This document shows positions 11,665-21,641 of a stretch of DNA of 64,000 nucleotides, piece after piece. The notes below the pieces were generated by a model. The model was given only the letters and a program-made list of their open reading frames with translations. It made no database searches and was not told the DNA's origin. The position numbers and the translations under genes were made by a program. Source of the stretch: Sphagnum magellanicum (Eukaryota; Streptophyta; Sphagnopsida; Sphagnales; Sphagnaceae). The DNA is taken from assembly GCA_021904315.1 (NCBI GenBank), contig CM038920.1:10106001-10170000 (forward strand), in the 5' to 3' direction. Each line of letters starts with the position of its first letter. The stretch's first letter is position 1.

Positions 11665-14480
11665 CATTCCATTTTTTGACCATATAAACATACTTATTTT
11701 GGTATACATGCACTTGACCAAACCCACAAAAATATTGGATGAGATGTAGGATTGGAAATTGTTGTGTTTTTCCAAATGAAAGCTTGCCCTTTCCAACTAC
11801 ATGAGCAACTTTTGTTCAATAAAGTGGGAACCATTAAAAATAACAACTTTATCTTGTTGATATTTTTTTCATCTTCATTTGGTGTCTGCAGTTGTGTTAA
11901 AAAAATTCATTTGAAATGGAAACCGGAATCAATTTGAAGGAAGCAAATTGTTTTGTTTAATAGTGATCCTCACACATATTATAAGGACATCATGTTTTCC
12001 CATATCAATCTAATGATTTTCCTAAGGGGACCAAAATAAAATGAATGGCCCCAAGAGACTTTCCATTGATCATTCATCCATCCATCATCCATTTATATTC
12101 ACCATTCATCCTTGTACAACCTTCTACTATTGTTTTGAATTTTAGGATATTTGGTTCAATGCTTACTGCTCATAGCTCACTACTCACGCACTAGTAGAAA
12201 AATTTCTCACCCAAAATTTGTGAGCTACCAAAACCAAAACAAAGCCTCAATATGCATTTGTGACCTCCCAAGATCAAAATAGTCTTACATTATGTATACT
12301 CATGAGCTCCCGAGATCAACACAAACTTCCATTATGCATATTCGTGCTAAAGATCGTATATTCACAAACCCAATAATCCAAAGCTAAAACTAGGTGAGGT
12401 TGTTGGGTAAGAAAACATACAAAAAAAGAAAAAAAATGTTTATTATGATCTACCTAGCTTTGGGTAGAACTGCCTTTCAAGGAGTAAAATAAAAATTATG
12501 AGCACAAAAGAGTAAACAAACAAAGAAAACAACCAATTTGGTACAAGAAAGTAATTACCTTCTTGGTTTCCTGATGTTAACCATGTTGTAAACTATCCGA
12601 GGGGGGACATAATGCCTTATCTCCTTGAACAACCCTTTAGCAATGTTGCTACCTTCCATGGCCGAAATTATTGTGCAATAAATACAAATGCAACACATAA
12701 TTCCAAAGAGTTACAATCTTCTATATCAAAAGAAAAATAAGTACATACACTTGCAAACAACACAAATGGACACTACATTCCTTCAAACATCACATATGTT
12801 GTATTTCAAACTCCAAGTACATCTCCCCAAAACTCCTCGAAACTAACATAGAGAGTATGAAGAACCAAAGAATGCATAGCCTTGGAAGCCATTGTGCCAT
12901 GTTGAAGGCATCTCTTTACAATTCTACTTTCATTGTGAGTCCGATTTGTTTCAAAATTCAGTAAGACAAGTGATTTGAAGAATGACAAATGCATGTCCCA
13001 GAAACATTTGTCTATGCTGCAGCCTAAACTTATGAATTGTTCCTTGCTCTGCAGATGCTGAACAGGATGAAGGAACAAGTGGAGAAAGCTATCTAAAAAA
13101 GATGCAGCTCTACAACAATCAAGGTGCGCTTGGCTTCAGGTTATTTGCTCACTAGACCCCAAGCTTGCATATTTTGTTAAAGATCGCTGAACCGATTACT
13201 GGATTGGAAGATTGGGTGGTCGTGCAAAATGCAAACAAAGACTGCAAATTTTGATAACCAAAAAATTGCTAGAATGTGAAGAGAAAAGGAGACACTCAAT
13301 GAATTGGGCCCAAAAATATAGGCAGCCAGTACCCACCTCATCATAGAAACATTGCATTCTCAAACTCGTTTTGTGTGAACATTGTTGTTGAAGTTGCCAA
13401 TGAATCTGTCCAAGTGAACTACTGAAATTGTGTTCATGAATGATTTGTGTATCACATTTGCCATGGTCTTTGGATACAATGTGACCTAGCTTTCATCACA
13501 TTTGCTGGACAGCAGCCATGGAAACCATGACCACCTACTGAAGAACAAAAATGATGTCGTCAATTGTTTGTCAACATCATCAAGAAATTGAGATGCAAGA
13601 TGCCTGGGTTTGTCACACCACACAAATGTCGAATTCCTCCAAAACCATGCATCTCTTTAAGGATGTCCCTTTTGTGTTGACCTGGAGACCCAAAAAAATG
13701 GCCGAGTGAGCTCCTATAGCGGTATTAGGGTACCTTTGAAAGTGCTAAGACCAAAAGAGAGATATAAACAGCAGCTCATCCACCTGATGATACAAAACCA
13801 TCATGAGACTATGGGAAGGCTGAAGACAAAACCAAGGCTCTAATTATGCATCAAACCCTACTCATGGACTTCAGTGAGCTTTGCTTCCTCACACCATCCT
13901 CAGTTTCCTCACACCATCATAGCCTGACAATGCAGTTCACAATCCATCCGAACCCTCATCAAACCCTAAGTTTACAATGGAGCAAGCATGTATGTCAGTT
14001 GGAGAAACCATTTGAAGTTCTCTAATGTTTACAAGATCAGCAATCAGCTTGAAGAAGGTTCGTTGAATTGGTTGGAGTGCTGAGAGATTCAACAGTAGTT
14101 TGCTGTTTCCTGATAGGAAAACAGAATTTTCTCAAGAAAACAAAAAATCCAGACCTTCTTCTCCAGCAAACCTTCAGCAGCACACATTTCCTGGTGCATT
14201 CGATGGCAACTCCGAGCTTTTGAAAGGATCACAAACCTCATTATTGGCTGTGTTTTGCTTTGCTTGGACATCATTCTTATAAGCACATGAGACGCAAGGA
14301 CCTTCGATCAAGATGCAGCAGGGATCTTCTAAGATCTAAGATCCTTACATGTTATGCGCTTACAAGAATGGTCAAGAGAAGGAAAGGCAGGTCAATAACG
14401 AGCCTCCTGATTCCACACGAGCAGCCTCCAAAGATCTCAGAAAGGCGAACTGTGAAGAGGAAGCCCTAGCTGCTTCGTCG
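11665..14480. other. Intergenic DNA upstream of PWP1
   Basis: AT-rich up to about 13 kb, then more balanced. No gene recognised on either strand. AAACCCTA-type words appear from about 13850 on (for example TCAAACCCTAAG near 13970), which may belong to the distal PWP1 promoter. Confidence 0.45.
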
Positions 14481-14523
14481 TCGTGGTCGTCGTATTCTTC
14501 TTCTTCTGGTTTAGGAAGGGTTT

Positions 14524-14567
14524 AAACCCTAAAGGAAGCCCTATCGGAGAAGCCCGTAAAACCCTAG
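14524..14567 (+). promoter_or_regulatory. Telo-box pair in the PWP1 leader or promoter
   Basis: AAACCCTAAA (14524-14533) and AAAACCCTAG (14558-14567) lie 92-135 bp upstream of the PWP1 start codon. Telo-boxes are known in plants from promoters of ribosomal-protein and ribosome-biogenesis genes, which fits this product. Confidence 0.55.
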
Positions 14568-14658
14568 AGGAAGAGCGGGTGGCCGATGGTGCAAATGCTT
14601 TGTGGATTCTTCCTCGTGCAGCAAAGGCGTGAGTGTTTTGGATCTTTGCGGTAGCACG

Positions 14659-16305
14659 ATGATAGCAGCAGTGTGCTGGGTGCCCAAAGGTGCGGCCAAG
14701 GCTGTGCCTGTTGTGGCTCCGCCTCCGTCTGAGGCTGAGCTACGAGCCCTGCTAGAATCCCAAGCTTCTGTCCTCCATGGTGATCATTCTGATGAGGATG
14801 AGGAAGAGGAGGAGAATCAAGACCTGGAGATGGAGGAGGACGAGGAAACCGAGACCGCTGATGATCCTGTAGCAGTGGCTTTGGCAGCTGCGGTTGCCGT
14901 TGGAGCTTCCGTGCAAGGTAAGAAAGCCGCAAGCAATTCTGGTATAGATGGGGTTGTTGATGGTCTTGCAGAGCTGGATATGGAGCATTATGATGAAGAA
15001 GACGATGAAGGAGTGGAGCTGTTTGGTAATGGAGGACTGGGTTCTGCTTATTATCCGAGTAATGCGGATGATCCTTACCTGGTAAACAAGGACGACGAAG
15101 ACGACGAAGAGATAGAGGACATGACTTTGAAATCCTCTGATCTCATCATCCTGACGGCCCGCAACGAAGACGACGTGAGCCATATAGAGGTATGGGTTTA
15201 CGAAACTGAAGGTGGTGATGCTAGTGAAGAAACGGAGGAGAAGAACATGTATGTGCATCATGACATTATGCTGCCTGCTTTTCCTCTCTGTCTAGCATGG
15301 CTGGATTGCAGCCCGAAAGGTGATACCATGGGGAACTTTGTGGCTGTTGGAACCATGCAACCAGATATAGAGATTTGGAACCTGGATGTGGTGGATGAGG
15401 TAGAGCCTGCAACTGTCCTTGGTGGAGCTCTGCAGCCAGCTCTGCAAGAGGAGGTCAGCGATGAACTAAAATCGAAGACAACAACAAAGAAGAAAAAGAA
15501 CAACAAGAAGAAAAGCAAAGAAGTGAAGTACAAAGAAGGGAGTCATACAGATGCTGTGTTAGGGCTTTCTTGGAATGCAGAGTATAGGAATGTGATTGCA
15601 AGTGCAAGTGCTGATCGGACTGTGAAGATTTGGGACATTGTGAAGCAGAGCTGTGAGCACACTTTACAGGTTCATACTGATAAGGTCCAAGCTGTTGCTT
15701 GGAATCGGAAAGAAGCTCCAGTTCTCCTGAGTGGGTCGTTTGATCGAACTGTAGCCTTGATGGACATGAGAGCGCCAACTTCTGCAGCAATTCGGTGGCC
15801 TGTTTCAGCAGATGTAGAATCCCTTGCCTGGGATCCTTTTACTTCTCACAGCTTCCTTGTGAGCATGGAGGATGGGACTGTTCGAGGATATGATGTGCGT
15901 AGTGGGGGCTCTACAATGGTTTCTAGCAGCACAGCAGCTCCAAGAACAGGAAATTCCACTGATGGAAAACCCATCTTCACAATCCATGCTCATGAGAAAG
16001 CTGTTTGCAGCTTGACCTACAATCCTGCTGCACCAAATCTGATTGCAACTTCCTCTACAGATAAGACAGTGAAGTTATGGGACTTGACTGGAAATCAACC
16101 CACATGCATCGCATCCAACAACCCTAAAGTTGGTGCAATTTTCTCCTCAAGCTTCTGTAATGATGCTCCCTTCTTGCTTGCTCTCGGAGGCTCTAAAGGT
16201 AATTTGCATGTTTGGGACACCTTGACTAGTGCTGAAGTCTCACGCAGATTTGGAAAATTTTCTTCTTCTAGGCCACGCACACAACCTAGTAAAACCAAGG
16301 TTTGA
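14659..16305 (+). CDS. PWP1: PWP1-like WD40 ribosome-biogenesis factor
   Basis: Nucleolar WD-repeat protein that supports rRNA synthesis and pre-rRNA processing in yeast and animals; 548 aa in a single open exon. The ATG at 14659 gives MIAAVCWVPKGAAKAVPVV, matching my recollection of the plant PWP1 start; codons further upstream in the same frame have no ATG. An acidic segment covers about residues 43-160, with the family block DEEDDEGVELFGNGG and YYPSNADDPYL. A lysine-rich NLS-like stretch lies near 272-294. WD repeats include SASADRTVKIWD (about 317), SGSFDRTVALMD (about 355), SMEDGTVRGYD (about 397) and SSTDKTVKLWD (about 464). No intron is needed. A retrocopy origin is possible, but the frame is complete and the promoter has telo-boxes. 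Convergent with RPAC2. Confidence 0.93.
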   Translation: MIAAVCWVPKGAAKAVPVVAPPPSEAELRALLESQASVLHGDHSDEDEEEEENQDLEMEEDEETETADDPVAVALAAAVAVGASVQGKKAASNSGIDGVVDGLAELDMEHYDEEDDEGVELFGNGGLGSAYYPSNADDPYLVNKDDEDDEEIEDMTLKSSDLIILTARNEDDVSHIEVWVYETEGGDASEETEEKNMYVHHDIMLPAFPLCLAWLDCSPKGDTMGNFVAVGTMQPDIEIWNLDVVDEVEPATVLGGALQPALQEEVSDELKSKTTTKKKKNNKKKSKEVKYKEGSHTDAVLGLSWNAEYRNVIASASADRTVKIWDIVKQSCEHTLQVHTDKVQAVAWNRKEAPVLLSGSFDRTVALMDMRAPTSAAIRWPVSADVESLAWDPFTSHSFLVSMEDGTVRGYDVRSGGSTMVSSSTAAPRTGNSTDGKPIFTIHAHEKAVCSLTYNPAAPNLIATSSTDKTVKLWDLTGNQPTCIASNNPKVGAIFSSSFCNDAPFLLALGGSKGNLHVWDTLTSAEVSRRFGKFSSSRPRTQPSKTKV

Positions 16306-18769
16306 GCATATTTTTAGTATTTTTGCTTTGCAACCTCCTAGTGCAGATGTTTTCATTATCTATTTCCACACGTGACATAGTGAACATACAGAGGCCCCAA
16401 GCTTTATACAAGTGATGTTGATGCATGCTTTGTTTGATAAGGTGAATCTGATGTTGAAGGGAATGCTTAGTTCAACTGAACTTCTCATCTGTCACTGTGG
16501 AGATTTATCTGAAATCTCACAGATATGAAATGCTCATCTGTTTTGCTGGGACAAACATTCTTCTTCTTCAAAGGACATATTGTCATGAAATTGATTTCTG
16601 GCTAATAGTAGTCACCTGCCTACAATAGGAAGGGAAATGGGAAGTAGGGATACTTGTAGTTGTTGTAGCTTATAAGGGTTCAGCTGTTGCAAATTGTTTC
16701 AATCTTCTCAAAGCATGACAGTTGGGATGTGCTCTCTCTGGGAGTCTATATGGTCTTAGTCCTGACTGCCAAAGCTTGTCTGGGTCGTCACAATGTTGCC
16801 CAAAGCATTGCTGATGGTCTCTGGAGCAGGTGAATGCAGCATCTTGGGCCAATTTGCTTTGGTTTCAATGGTGCTATACAACTCTTTCCAGACATGAAGA
16901 AAGCCACATGTAAGTTCAGCTGCTCTTTTCTGCTTGTGGATTGCATTCTGCACATAGATTTAGGCCCTGTTCATTTCCCCCTTCACCCCTAAACCCTAAA
17001 TCCTAATTCTTCTTCCACTTCAATTTTGCACTGTTCTCTTCATTCTTTCATCTCACCAATTTGCCTGACTAAGCTCTGCCTTTTTGCATACAGCAGTATC
17101 AGGTCAATGAATTTCACCTGGCTGAATTCTCCCATGGTTTTATCAAACTAAAACCCAACTCCAAAAAGCAATAGGAAGTCATTCCTGGAATATCTGAAAG
17201 GCATGTCATGAATGAGCAAAAAATCCTGAGCTTTTCAATCCGACACTTTTGGAAACTCTAATCTCTACAGACTATCTGGGATTAACAACCAAGGCCATGA
17301 AAATCACACAACAACTACACTCCTAGCTTTGAAGCTTCTTGTAAGATCTGCAGGTGCACCTGGATCTACATCTTATTCCAAACAAACGTAAAAACTCTAA
17401 AAAAAGCCATTGCAAACAGAAAGAGCGCATAATATATCATGGTCATCAATTGGGCATTGTGGTACATTTAATGGACGTGATGAATATGAACAATTATGGA
17501 GTGAGACAGATGGACAAAATTTGAATGGGTGATGATTGTAGACTGCATCCAGAAAAGTGATCAAGTGGATGCAGAGTAATCAGCAATCATGCCTGGTAGG
17601 GAAAAGTGGCAACGAACATCTTACAAAGTGGAGATGGAAGAATGCATTGCAAAAGAAGTTCTTGAAGTGGACCCTAGTCATGTTGACATGCCATGTTGCT
17701 AACAAGGGGGATCTCAGTGGATATGTCAGCAACCAATGTTGGAAAAGGGGTGTGGAGAAACAGCCAGAGTGCACCTGGGTTGGGGTAAGTAATGAGATGT
17801 ATAAAATGTCATTCTGAAATTGTTAGAATCCATGGAGAATTAGCATGATGGTTCAGGCACATGGACGATGGTGGGTACCAGATTTGTCCTACACAAGTGT
17901 TGTGATGTCACAACAGTGAGAGGCTGGCCATGGCATTTGAGCTTATCAGCACACCTTCTGGAACTCCACTTTGCATTTTCCAGGATTTACAGGTATGGGA
18001 TGACTGCCACAATGCCATCAAGATCACTCCCAGATAGTTGGGAGAGTGAACACAATAAGGAATGCCAGCCATTTTCATCAATTTGAACATGAGCTCTGTT
18101 CTTGCATCAATTACTGGTGATGGCAGCAGTCTGTGTCCTCCATCATCTCTGAAGTAGGTTCACTGTCACAGTATGGAGAGGGTTTGTCTCTCATACTGCA
18201 GAATTTGAAATGCAAATCAGTTGTGAATGATCAAAATAATCTGGGTACATTGCTGATGGGTTGACTTTGAAGGATGGCCAATCATGAATAGGTCCATTGC
18301 TTCCTATAAATTTTGCAATTTTTCAAGGTAAGAGGTATTTTGGTTCAGTGACAGCATGATATATATAGCACACTATTGGACATGTTGCACCAAATGAAAT
18401 GGAAGATTAAAGGTGGCCTACTATAGAGAAGACATCAGTTTTTGTGAGCCTGTTGGAATCCCCATTACCTTTGTTGCCAGTGTAGTGAAGTCATAATGAC
18501 CATATGGGCATGCTAACAGGCTAGGCTTTTGGCTTTTTAAAAGTATGTGAATTCTCATTAGATTCTTGCGCAGATTGTAGAATGCAATAGGAGCTGCGTT
18601 TGATGGCATCAAGTTGAAGTTGGGTATCAAGGAGTCTGGGAAAACATGAAGGAAGACAAAATGACCATGTAATTCAAGCTTCTAGAGTGTTGCAGAATCT
18701 TTCTTACTTGACATCATGAGTCAAAAGAACCAAGTACATGATCATTACCAGTAAGATTGCTACTGATCT
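16306..18769. other. Gap between convergent PWP1 and RPAC2
   Basis: About 2.5 kb holding the 3' UTRs of both genes. Short open frames on both strands show no domain. No repeat or RNA gene recognised. Confidence 0.5.
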
Positions 18770-19669
18770 CTAACTGCCAGAAGTGTGCTGGGAGGTCAAG
18801 CCAGATCTCATGCTCATTTCATTCATGCTGCGTGTGACTTTGTGCTGCTCCAGTGTCCTCTCAAATGTTGCCCTCACATGCTCCCCAATGGCCATCAAGT
18901 CATGTAATGCATCTTTCAACACATCTCTTGCCGGTGCCCCTGTTATCAGATTGCCATTGTTGCTATCAGAATTCCAAGAAAACTGCAGCTAGTGTAAGAA
19001 CAAACATAGTGTTTTGAGAACTGAAATAATTCTTGTCTCTTAGCCCCGTTCATCAGAGCTACCACCTACATGCCCAGGGGCTCAAACCTGTGAAACCCCT
19101 CGAGTGGGTGCCTCTTACCCTACACAATCACACATTAGCTCAAAGTGAAGTCATAATGCTCACCTGTAGTTTGAACCCGGATGTTGACACGAGCTTCAGA
19201 TGGGTGAGGCACACTATACCCACAAAAGGAAACTCGAGGACTGCAAGTAGCAACAACACACCCACCTCTTGTTACATACACACGAAGTACAACCTAGTCC
19301 ATCCATCACCACAAAGCATTGAATTGAACTCAAGTTCCGCCCTTCAAACCCTAATCCACCAAATCTGGCGCACCTGTTGTTACTTGCTTTGTTTGTGCTG
19401 CAATAAACTTGCTTGGAAAATTTCCTTGACAGAATGGTTACATAGAAGACTCATCCTCAAGAAGAGAATGTGTACGAGGCTGTACTCCGGAGGAAAAGCA
19501 CACATGGATTGCATGCATCCAAACAAAGGGAGAGCTGGAAAGTGAAGCAAGCTTACTCTTTGTTGAGAATATATCGAAGGGAATTGCCCAGGGTGTGATC
19601 TTCGTCAGTGAGGGAAAATGTGGCAGAGCTGGGATCCACTTCAGATCCAATCTCCATAGCTGTAGCCAT
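18770..19669 (-). CDS. RPAC2: RNA polymerase I and III subunit AC19 (RPAC2)
   Basis: Small alpha-like subunit shared by Pol I and Pol III; it pairs with AC40 during polymerase assembly. Minus-strand exons 19669-19557, 19240-19164 and 18939-18770 give 119 aa, the family's usual size (about 120). Exon 1 carries SATFSLTDEDHTLGNSLRY, exon 2 carries PRVSFCGYSVPHPSEARVN and IRVQTT, exon 3 carries GAPARDVLKDALHDL. Donors are GTAAGC and GTGAGC, acceptors TGCAG and AACAG; split codons resolve to D (NK-D-PRV) and G (TT-G-AP), exactly as the family requires. The start is the first in-frame ATG of MATAMEIGSEVDPSS; M5 is an alternative. The leader is GA-rich on the coding strand. The exons are short and easily missed, because longer spurious frames overlap them. 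Confidence 0.93.
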
Positions 19670-19749
19670 AGCTTCGTCTCTCGCTCCCTCCCTCTCTCGC
19701 TCCGTACCTCCCTCTCTTTTGCCTTTCAGCCCTGAGAAAAACAGTGCAG

Positions 19750-19757
19750 AAACCCTA
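19750..19757 (-). promoter_or_regulatory. Telo-box upstream of RPAC2
   Basis: AAACCCTA on the plus strand (TAGGGTTT in RPAC2 orientation), about 80 bp upstream of its start codon, with a GA-rich leader between. This agrees with the telo-boxes of PWP1. Confidence 0.5.
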
Positions 19758-19759
19758 GG

Positions 19760-20215
19760 ACGATTCCACTACGAGCTTGATGATTCTGATATAGAATTTA
19801 CTTGTTATTCCTTGCCTCCACATATAGGTTGAGCCATTTGATGATATAACCTATATCCGGCGGGTATATCTGGGTAAAACTGCATAAGTGGGCAACACCA
19901 ATTTGCACACGTTGGGGAGGGATTTTTGCTTTTCCCCCTCCCCCCCCCCCCGTTTGTTCCCAATCTGTTCCCTTGTTAAATTAATTATGAATTTTTTTAA
20001 ATAATTGAAGTTCATTTTTAAAGACAAAAATAATTCTATATTCAATAACTTTTGTTCTGTTAATGATGAAACCCTGCCAACCATAAATTAACCAAAGCAC
20101 CCAAAACAATGAGACATTTTTATTGGCTTGTCATTTTTTTTTAAAAATCTGAAACTTTGACACTTCATTAAAAAGAAGTTTGCACTCCAAAAAGATAATT
20201 ACACAGGGTATGAGT
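19760..20215. other. Intergenic, nothing recognised
   Basis: Contains a run of 12 C (19940-19951) and AT-rich sequence. It marks the edge between the PWP1/RPAC2 pair and the repeat zone. Confidence 0.5.
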
Positions 20216-20230
20216 AGTGTTGGGCGGGTA
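20216..20230 (+). repeat. Possible hAT-like element end
   Basis: AGTGTTGGGCGGGTA; 14 of its 15 bases match the start of the 27373-28599 element (GGTGTTGGGCGGGTA). No matching inverted end was found downstream, so it is either a solo end or an eroded element. Confidence 0.3.
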
Positions 20231-20460
20231 AATATTTTACCTTGATATATTGATGAATATATCACAAGGCAAAAACATACCCTACTCAACTTATAAAACG
20301 AGTGGGTGCCCGTGACCTTCAGCCACTATGAAGTCCCCCGGTTTCTTTAAACTTGGTTCGCGTTTTAGTTTTTTTTAGAAACTTTTAACTTTTTTATTTT
20401 TTTATTTTTATGTGTTTTCTATTTTTATTATTATTTTGTGATCATCCAGCTGGATGGACA

Positions 20461-20850
20461 TTTCATCCATCCCCTTAATCGGGACGGACAGTAGCTAAAA
20501 GAAAAAAAGCTTCTCCAAAATTCGTCCCGTCATCAAGTCGCACGAACATTTCATCCATCCCCTTAATTGGGACGAACAGTAGCTAAAAGAAAAAAAAGGT
20601 AATCTTGGTCAATACAAAAAAAAAAAAAAAAAAAAAAAATTGATTCTAGGCTGTCCAAGGCCTAAATTTTTTTTTTCTGGTCTTGCCCTAAATCTGTCCC
20701 GTCATCAAGCCGGACGAAAATTTCATCCGTCCCCTTAATCGGGACGGACAGTAGCTAAAAGAAAAAAAAGGTAGTCTTGGTTAATTAAAAAAAAAAAAAA
20801 AAGATTCTAGACTGTTCAAGGTCTAAATTTTTTTTTCTGGTCTACCAAAT
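20461..20850 (+). repeat. Three-copy module inside a 170-bp tandem duplication
   Basis: The module TTTCATCCATCCCCTTAATC plus GGGACGGACAGTAGCTAAAAG occurs at 20461, 20549 and 20721. The last two belong to longer units (about 20522-20690 and 20693-20850) that also share TCCCGTCATCAAG before it, and after it a GGTAATCTTGGTCAAT-like block, an A-tract (24 A at 20616-20639; 16 A at 20787-20802), GATTCTAGGCTGTCCAAG and a T-tract. The paired A- and T-tracts suggest insertion and slippage. Origin unknown. Confidence 0.7.
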
Positions 20851-21266
20851 CTTTTGCCTCAAAAAATCAGACTGCTCTTGATTTCTTTTTTCTTTGGAGT
20901 CAGTTACATCTGAGGAAGCTCCACAGAGAACGGGCAGTGACTGAAAGAATCTTCCAGGCACTACCCACACAGACAGACACCACCAGTGTTGCTTTTCCAA
21001 GTGTAACTGAAAATGACCTGCTGTGGGCGAGTGTCTGCCCTGCCCCTGCCCTGTTTGTCGCCACAGACAGACAGACACCATGCTTGCTTTTATATATAAG
21101 ATGGTAGACTATGCAGCCCAGGGCAGACGACCAATGCACCATGATGACAAACCTAAACCTGTTATGACAAAGCTCTCAATGAACCACGACTGAGTTACCA
21201 AGGTTCCATCTTGATAACCCATCCTCCAAATATGTACATGTATGTTACCCCTTCACACTACCTATG
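20851..21266. other. Intergenic, nothing recognised
   Basis: Two short CAGACAGACACCA copies (about 20969 and 21063). No gene. Confidence 0.45.
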
Positions 21267-21269
21267 TAA

Positions 21270-21638
21270 GAGCATCTCCAACGGTGCTCAGTTTACATAA
21301 CTCTGGATAGTAAAATTAAATGTTTAAGTTCAGCTGTGTTTTTCAGGCAACCCCACCAATAAAACTGGAACTGCATATACACGGGGTACTACTAATAGCA
21401 AACCACCTGGACCAATCATTGTGATCGACCAATCAAAAATACTGAGCTTCAGTCAGGTGCAATTTATTACACTCTTTTTGGGAGGTGAACTACTGTGTTG
21501 CGCCTTTTACCAGCCACAGCAAGCTGCACGAATTTGGTGCAAAAAAACCAATTTCCTGAGCTAAACCGGCACATTTTGACCTTTTCGCAATAAATTTTAC
21601 TGTCTGGAGTCACACACTGAGCACCGTTGGAAATGCTC
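21270..21638. mobile_element. Tourist-like MITE (PIF/Harbinger type), 369 bp
   Basis: Non-autonomous DNA transposon. Terminal inverted repeats of 23 bp start GAGCATCTCCAACGGTGCTC and differ at one base (C or T at position 7) between the ends. The element is flanked by TAA direct repeats (21267-21269 and 21639-21641), as expected for the TWA target of PIF/Harbinger elements. It has no coding capacity. The near-identical ends suggest a fairly recent insertion compared with other repeats here. Confidence 0.85.
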
Positions 21639-21641
21639 TAA

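Noticed and set aside
14752-15533. Minus-strand frames rich in Val, Leu and Phe
   Set aside because: They are the reverse of the acidic and lysine-rich parts of PWP1 (GAA/GAC/AAG codons), not genes.
19033-19545. 170-codon plus-strand frame
   Set aside because: It lies antisense to RPAC2 exon 2 and introns, has no domain, and the minus-strand RPAC2 assignment is exact.
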